From NCBI GenBank assembly GCA_934162325.1, contig CAKPIH010000015.1, positions 1 through 25,120 of the forward strand: 25,120 nt of DNA. Direction: 5' to 3'. The notes under the pieces are model-generated. The model was not told the DNA's origin, did not search any database, and worked only from the letters and a program-made list of their open reading frames with translations. This document shows, piece after piece, positions 22,568 through 25,120 of the stretch (positions are counted from its first letter, which is position 1; every line of letters starts with the position of its first letter). The DNA comes from an uncultured Bacilli bacterium. Lineage in GTDB: Bacteria > Bacillota_I > Bacilli_A > RF39 > UBA660. The position numbers were made by a program, and so were the translations under genes.

Positions 22568-22600
22568 AATTTAGAGCCTTATAAAATAAGTCTCTAAATT
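22568..22600 (+). repeat. Mismatch hairpin repeat, copy 11
   Basis: Arms AATTTAGAG/CTCTAAATT as in copy 3; C22577 opposite T22591, C22578-G22590, inner TTA/TAA around TAAAA. Confidence 0.85.
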
Positions 22601-22610
22601 AAAAATATGT

Positions 22611-22639
22611 TTGACATACACCATAGATTATGCTATTAT
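22611..22639 (+). promoter_or_regulatory. Promoter of the 63-residue gene and miaA
   Basis: TTGACA (22611-22616), 17-bp spacer, TATTAT (22634-22639), with TGC before the -10. It starts eleven bases after the last hairpin. Confidence 0.8.
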
Positions 22640-22661
22640 AAGTGGCAAGTGGGGTGATATT

Positions 22662-22853
22662 ATGTCATATGAAACAGATGTAATGAGAAATTTAACATTA
22701 GCCTTAAGAGATAACAACAAAAATATCGAAGTATTAAAATATTTATCATTAGAATTAAGAAGAGCTAATGAATTAAAAGAAATAGAACTAGGTTTAAGAA
22801 AAGTAGAAGATTATTCATTTAATCAAAATAATCAAAAGAAGAAGATAAAATAA
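22662..22853 (+). CDS. Small unrecognised protein upstream of miaA
   Basis: 63 residues from the ATG at 22662, with GGGGTGAT (22651-22658) as ribosome site. A longer reading with a TTG at 22611 is rejected because that TTG is part of the -35 box. The protein is predicted to be two amphipathic helices (MSYETDVMRNLTLALRD and EVLKYLSLELRRANELKE) with a Lys-rich end. No family is recognised. The stop lies inside a terminator hairpin; miaA follows 31 bases on with its own strong ribosome site but no own promoter, so expression of miaA depends on read-through. Confidence 0.65.
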   Translation: MSYETDVMRNLTLALRDNNKNIEVLKYLSLELRRANELKEIELGLRKVEDYSFNQNNQKKKIK

Positions 22854-22869
22854 AAATCTTCTTTTCTTT
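22837..22869 (+). terminator. Terminator-like hairpin between the small gene and miaA
   Basis: AAGAAGAT (22839-22846) pairs with ATCTTCTT (22856-22863), extendable by one wobble and one A-T pair, then TTTCTTT. It overlaps the small gene's stop and could act as an attenuator for miaA. Confidence 0.55.
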
Positions 22870-22884
22870 AAAAAGGAGGACAAT

Positions 22885-23766
22885 ATGAATAAAATAATTG
22901 TCATAACAGGACCAACAGCAGTAGGAAAAACAAAATTAAGTATTGAACTAGCCAAAAAATATGATGGTGAAATAATAAATGCCGATGCCGTTCAAGTATA
23001 TAAAGGATTAAATATAGGTAGTGCCAAAGTAACTGAAGAAGAAAAAGAAGGTATTCCTCATCACTTATTAGATTTTAAAGAAGTAACTGAAGACTATACC
23101 ATCTATCACTATCAAAAAGATTGCCGTGAAAAAATAAAAGAAATTCAAAACAGAAATAAAACACCCATTCTAGTAGGAGGAACAGGCCTTTATATAAAAG
23201 CAGCCCTATATGATTACAAATTATCTGAAGAAAAAAGTACTAATACTTATGACAACTTAACTAATGAAGAACTATATGAAGAATTAAAAAAGTTAGATAA
23301 AGATATCATAATAGATAAAGACAATCGTCGTAGATTAATAAGAGCAATCAATTATTATAAAGAAAATAACGAATCAATAAATAAAAATAAAACCAATAAA
23401 TTACTATATAATGTAATCTTTATTGGACTTACTACAGATAGACAAGTATTATATGATAAAATAAATAAAAGAGTAGATGAAATGATAAGTCAAGGCTTAC
23501 TCGAAGAAGTAAAATCCTTCTATGACAAAGGTATAAAATCCAAGCCATTACTAAATGCTATTGGTTATCGTGAACTATATAATTATTTAGATGGTAATTG
23601 TACAAAAAAAGAAGCTATTGAAAAAATAAAACAAAACTCTAGACACTATGCCAAAAGACAATATACATTCTTTAATCATCAATTACCAGTAGTATGGTTT
23701 GAAACAGATTATAATAATTTTAATAATACCATAGAAAAAGTAGCTAGTTACATAGATAGTAACTAA
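22885..23766 (+). CDS. miaA: tRNA dimethylallyltransferase MiaA
   Basis: 293 residues. The P-loop GPTAVGKT (8-15), the NADAVQVYKGLNIGSAK segment with the substrate Asp, HHLLDF, GGTGLYI and the C-terminal NAIGYREL and RHYAKRQYTFFNHQ motifs define MiaA. It adds a dimethylallyl group to A37 of tRNAs reading UNN codons. AAAGGAGG precedes the start by seven bases. Proximity to mutL is common in bacteria, here interrupted by hairpins and a small gene. It converges with gpsA, separated by only six bases and a shared terminator. Confidence 0.95.
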   Translation: MNKIIVITGPTAVGKTKLSIELAKKYDGEIINADAVQVYKGLNIGSAKVTEEEKEGIPHHLLDFKEVTEDYTIYHYQKDCREKIKEIQNRNKTPILVGGTGLYIKAALYDYKLSEEKSTNTYDNLTNEELYEELKKLDKDIIIDKDNRRRLIRAINYYKENNESINKNKTNKLLYNVIFIGLTTDRQVLYDKINKRVDEMISQGLLEEVKSFYDKGIKSKPLLNAIGYRELYNYLDGNCTKKEAIEKIKQNSRHYAKRQYTFFNHQLPVVWFETDYNNFNNTIEKVASYIDSN

Positions 23767-23780
23767 CTACTTTTATTCTT
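23740..23780. terminator. Bidirectional terminator between miaA and gpsA
   Basis: GTAG-C-TAGTTAC pairs with GTAACTA-A-CTAC (one C-A mismatch) around ATAGATA. T-runs follow on both strands (TTTTATTCTTTTT on plus; TTTTTC on minus). The stem lies mostly inside the last codons of miaA. Confidence 0.8.
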
Positions 23781-24744
23781 TTTCAATTAAAAATCTTTTA
23801 AGTTCATTAGGTTCTTTATTATTAATAATAATATCATAAATAAGATCAATAATAGGCATCTTAATCTTTTTATTTTTTAATAATTTCTTAATTGATTTAA
23901 GAGTATATAATCCTTCAATTGTAGTATTTTCAATATATTTATTAATTTCTTCCTTACTTTTACCTTCACCAATAATTTTTCCTAAAGTATAATTTCTACT
24001 TTTAACAGAAGTACAAGTAAGTAAAAGATCTCCAAAACCTGCGAAAGAAAGAATAGTTTTTTTATTTCCACCAAGAGCTTTAATAAGTGCCTTAATATCA
24101 TGTAGTGATTCAGTAATAAACATACTACTAGTAGATATAGGATATCCCATACCATCTAACATACCTGAAGCAATAGCAATAACATTCTTAATAGCTCCGC
24201 AAATTTCTGTACCTACAATATCCCTAGTATGTCTTAACTTAACATAATCATTTTGCATATATTTTAATAAAACATCTTTAGCAGTATTACTTCTAGTAGC
24301 AAGAGTAAGTCCAATAGGAACTTTATACACAATATCAACCGCAAAAGTACCACCTGAAATAATAGCAATATTATTAGTATTAATATTCTCTCTAACTACA
24401 TCATATAAAAATCTACAAGTATTTTGTTCAATCCCCTTAGAAGCAATACAAATAACCTGTTTATTATTATAATATTTTTTTAACTCTTTACTAGTACTAT
24501 CCAAAAACTTAGCCGGAATAGCAATTATAATAAGTTCAGCACCATCTACAACTTCATTCATATCAGTACTAATAACAATATCTTTAGGTATAGTAAAATC
24601 TACTTTATCACTCTTCCCATTTTTAAGTAATATATTTTTTTCTTCTTCACTATTAGTCCACATTTTAATTTTACTTTCATTATTATAAAAAACACTAGCA
24701 AGTGCCATACCATAAGCACCAGTACCAATTATAGCAACATTCAT
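23773..24744 (-). CDS. gpsA: NAD(P)H-dependent glycerol-3-phosphate dehydrogenase
   Basis: 323 residues. N-terminal dinucleotide fold with GTGAYGMALA (7-16), IAIPAKFL and ASKGIE, then the C-terminal domain with the catalytic Lys in CGAIKNVIAIASGM and AGFGDLLLTCTS…SRNYTLG. It makes sn-glycerol-3-phosphate from dihydroxyacetone phosphate for phospholipid synthesis. It overlaps the upstream DUF192 gene by four bases (ATGA), with AAAGGATGATT as ribosome site, so the two are one operon. Confidence 0.95.
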   Translation of the reverse strand: MNVAIIGTGAYGMALASVFYNNESKIKMWTNSEEEKNILLKNGKSDKVDFTIPKDIVISTDMNEVVDGAELIIIAIPAKFLDSTSKELKKYYNNKQVICIASKGIEQNTCRFLYDVVRENINTNNIAIISGGTFAVDIVYKVPIGLTLATRSNTAKDVLLKYMQNDYVKLRHTRDIVGTEICGAIKNVIAIASGMLDGMGYPISTSSMFITESLHDIKALIKALGGNKKTILSFAGFGDLLLTCTSVKSRNYTLGKIIGEGKSKEEINKYIENTTIEGLYTLKSIKKLLKNKKIKMPIIDLIYDIIINNKEPNELKRFLIEKE

Positions 24745-25055
24745 TTAATAATCATCCTTTCATTAATTTTAATATCAAAGTATTCACTAGGAGTTTCAAA
24801 TACCTTTCTAACTCCTTTTTTAGGAAGTATAATTTTATTTTTAGTTAAATCTTTATAAACAAATAAAACCTTATTATCATTATCACACATAATAACATCA
24901 ATATTCTCTTTCATAAAAAAAGTATGAATGCTATTACATCTATCAAATAAAAGTGCTTTATCAATATTTCTAGTAAACATAAATCCTTTTAATCTAGAAA
25001 AAAAACTTTTGCATTCATATAAATCAATATCTTTATTATTATATAACAGCTTCAT
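24741..25055 (-). CDS. DUF192 family protein
   Basis: 104 residues. RLKGFMFT near residue 26, then ALLFDRCNSIHTFFMKENID and VIMCDNDNKVLFVYKDL follow the DUF192 (PF02643) pattern: G(L/F)M, a histidine/threonine before the F/W-F-M-K turn, and a D-V-I/V-x-x-D strand. The family's role is unknown. Unlike many members there is no signal peptide, so it is likely cytosolic. AGGTGG stands five bases before the ATG, and gpsA follows with a 4-base overlap. Confidence 0.75.
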   Translation of the reverse strand: MKLLYNNKDIDLYECKSFFSRLKGFMFTRNIDKALLFDRCNSIHTFFMKENIDVIMCDNDNKVLFVYKDLTKNKIILPKKGVRKVFETPSEYFDIKINERMIIK

Positions 25056-25075
25056 TTTACCACCTATAATAATTA

Positions 25076-25105
25076 TATATATAAATAATTAAAATATCAA
25101 GTCAA
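25076..25105 (-). promoter_or_regulatory. Promoter of the DUF192-gpsA operon
   Basis: Minus strand TTGACT (25105-25100), 18-bp spacer, TATATA (25081-25076). The -10 region is repetitive AT, so the exact register is uncertain. Confidence 0.5.
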
Positions 25106-25120
25106 TTTTATTCACTTCCT

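Noticed and set aside
22611..22661. TTG at 22611 as start of the small gene before miaA
   Set aside because: It is the -35 hexamer of the promoter, and a good ribosome site precedes ATG 22662.

Overview
The window looks like a chromosomal piece of a very AT-rich low-GC Gram-positive bacterium, most likely an uncultured gut-type member of the Bacilli (RF39 or Erysipelotrichia-like). This is inferred from extreme A+T content, strong AGGAGG ribosome sites, TTGACA/TATAAT promoters, an RNase J gene, a BceRS-BceAB-type envelope stress module and a Firmicutes-style rimP-nusA-ylxR-infB-rbfA-nrnA-truB order. UGA is used as a stop (for example at 2492-2494) and UGG codes Trp, so the code is standard and this is not a Mycoplasma.

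Layout. 1-1682: accessory-looking end, with the C-terminus of an SF1 helicase fused to a Vsr/DUF2726-like nuclease domain, a decayed ORF and a HEPN-domain protein. 1757-7527: a BceRS-type two-component system, a BceAB-type ABC transporter and a VanZ-RDD membrane protein; TTACAA/TTGTAA operator-like sites lie upstream of both the regulator and the transporter. 7690-10609: a zinc-dependent phospholipase C-like protein, an Fe-S uracil-DNA glycosylase and an N-acetylmuramoyl-L-alanine amidase with five LysM repeats. 10575-11375: an 800-bp gene-free stretch with a strong promoter, a DnaA-box-like pair and a highly structured RNA without an obvious ORF. 11376-13118: RNase J on the minus strand. 13376-22508: the translation/transcription operon (a short RimP, NusA, YlxR, IF-2, three unrecognised proteins, RbfA, NrnA, TruB, MutL), with a terminator-like hairpin in its leader. 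22611-23766: a 63-codon gene and miaA. 23773-25055: gpsA and a DUF192 gene on the minus strand.

The most unusual signal is a family of eleven small hairpins scattered over five intergenic spacers (679-712, 7535-7589, 10650-10714, 13259-13343, 22517-22600). Their arms differ in sequence, but each is complementary to its partner and all share the same core: a C opposite T mismatch, then a C-G pair closing the loop (CC...GT, often CCTAAGGT). All eleven have the same orientation. Several clusters lie between an intrinsic terminator and the next promoter, and one lies between two divergent promoters, so a role at the DNA level or in an unseen transcript is more likely than one as terminator. Other points of interest are the candidate non-coding RNA at 10875, a RimP that has lost its C-terminal domain, and three unknown genes (two clearly paralogous) inserted between infB and rbfA.
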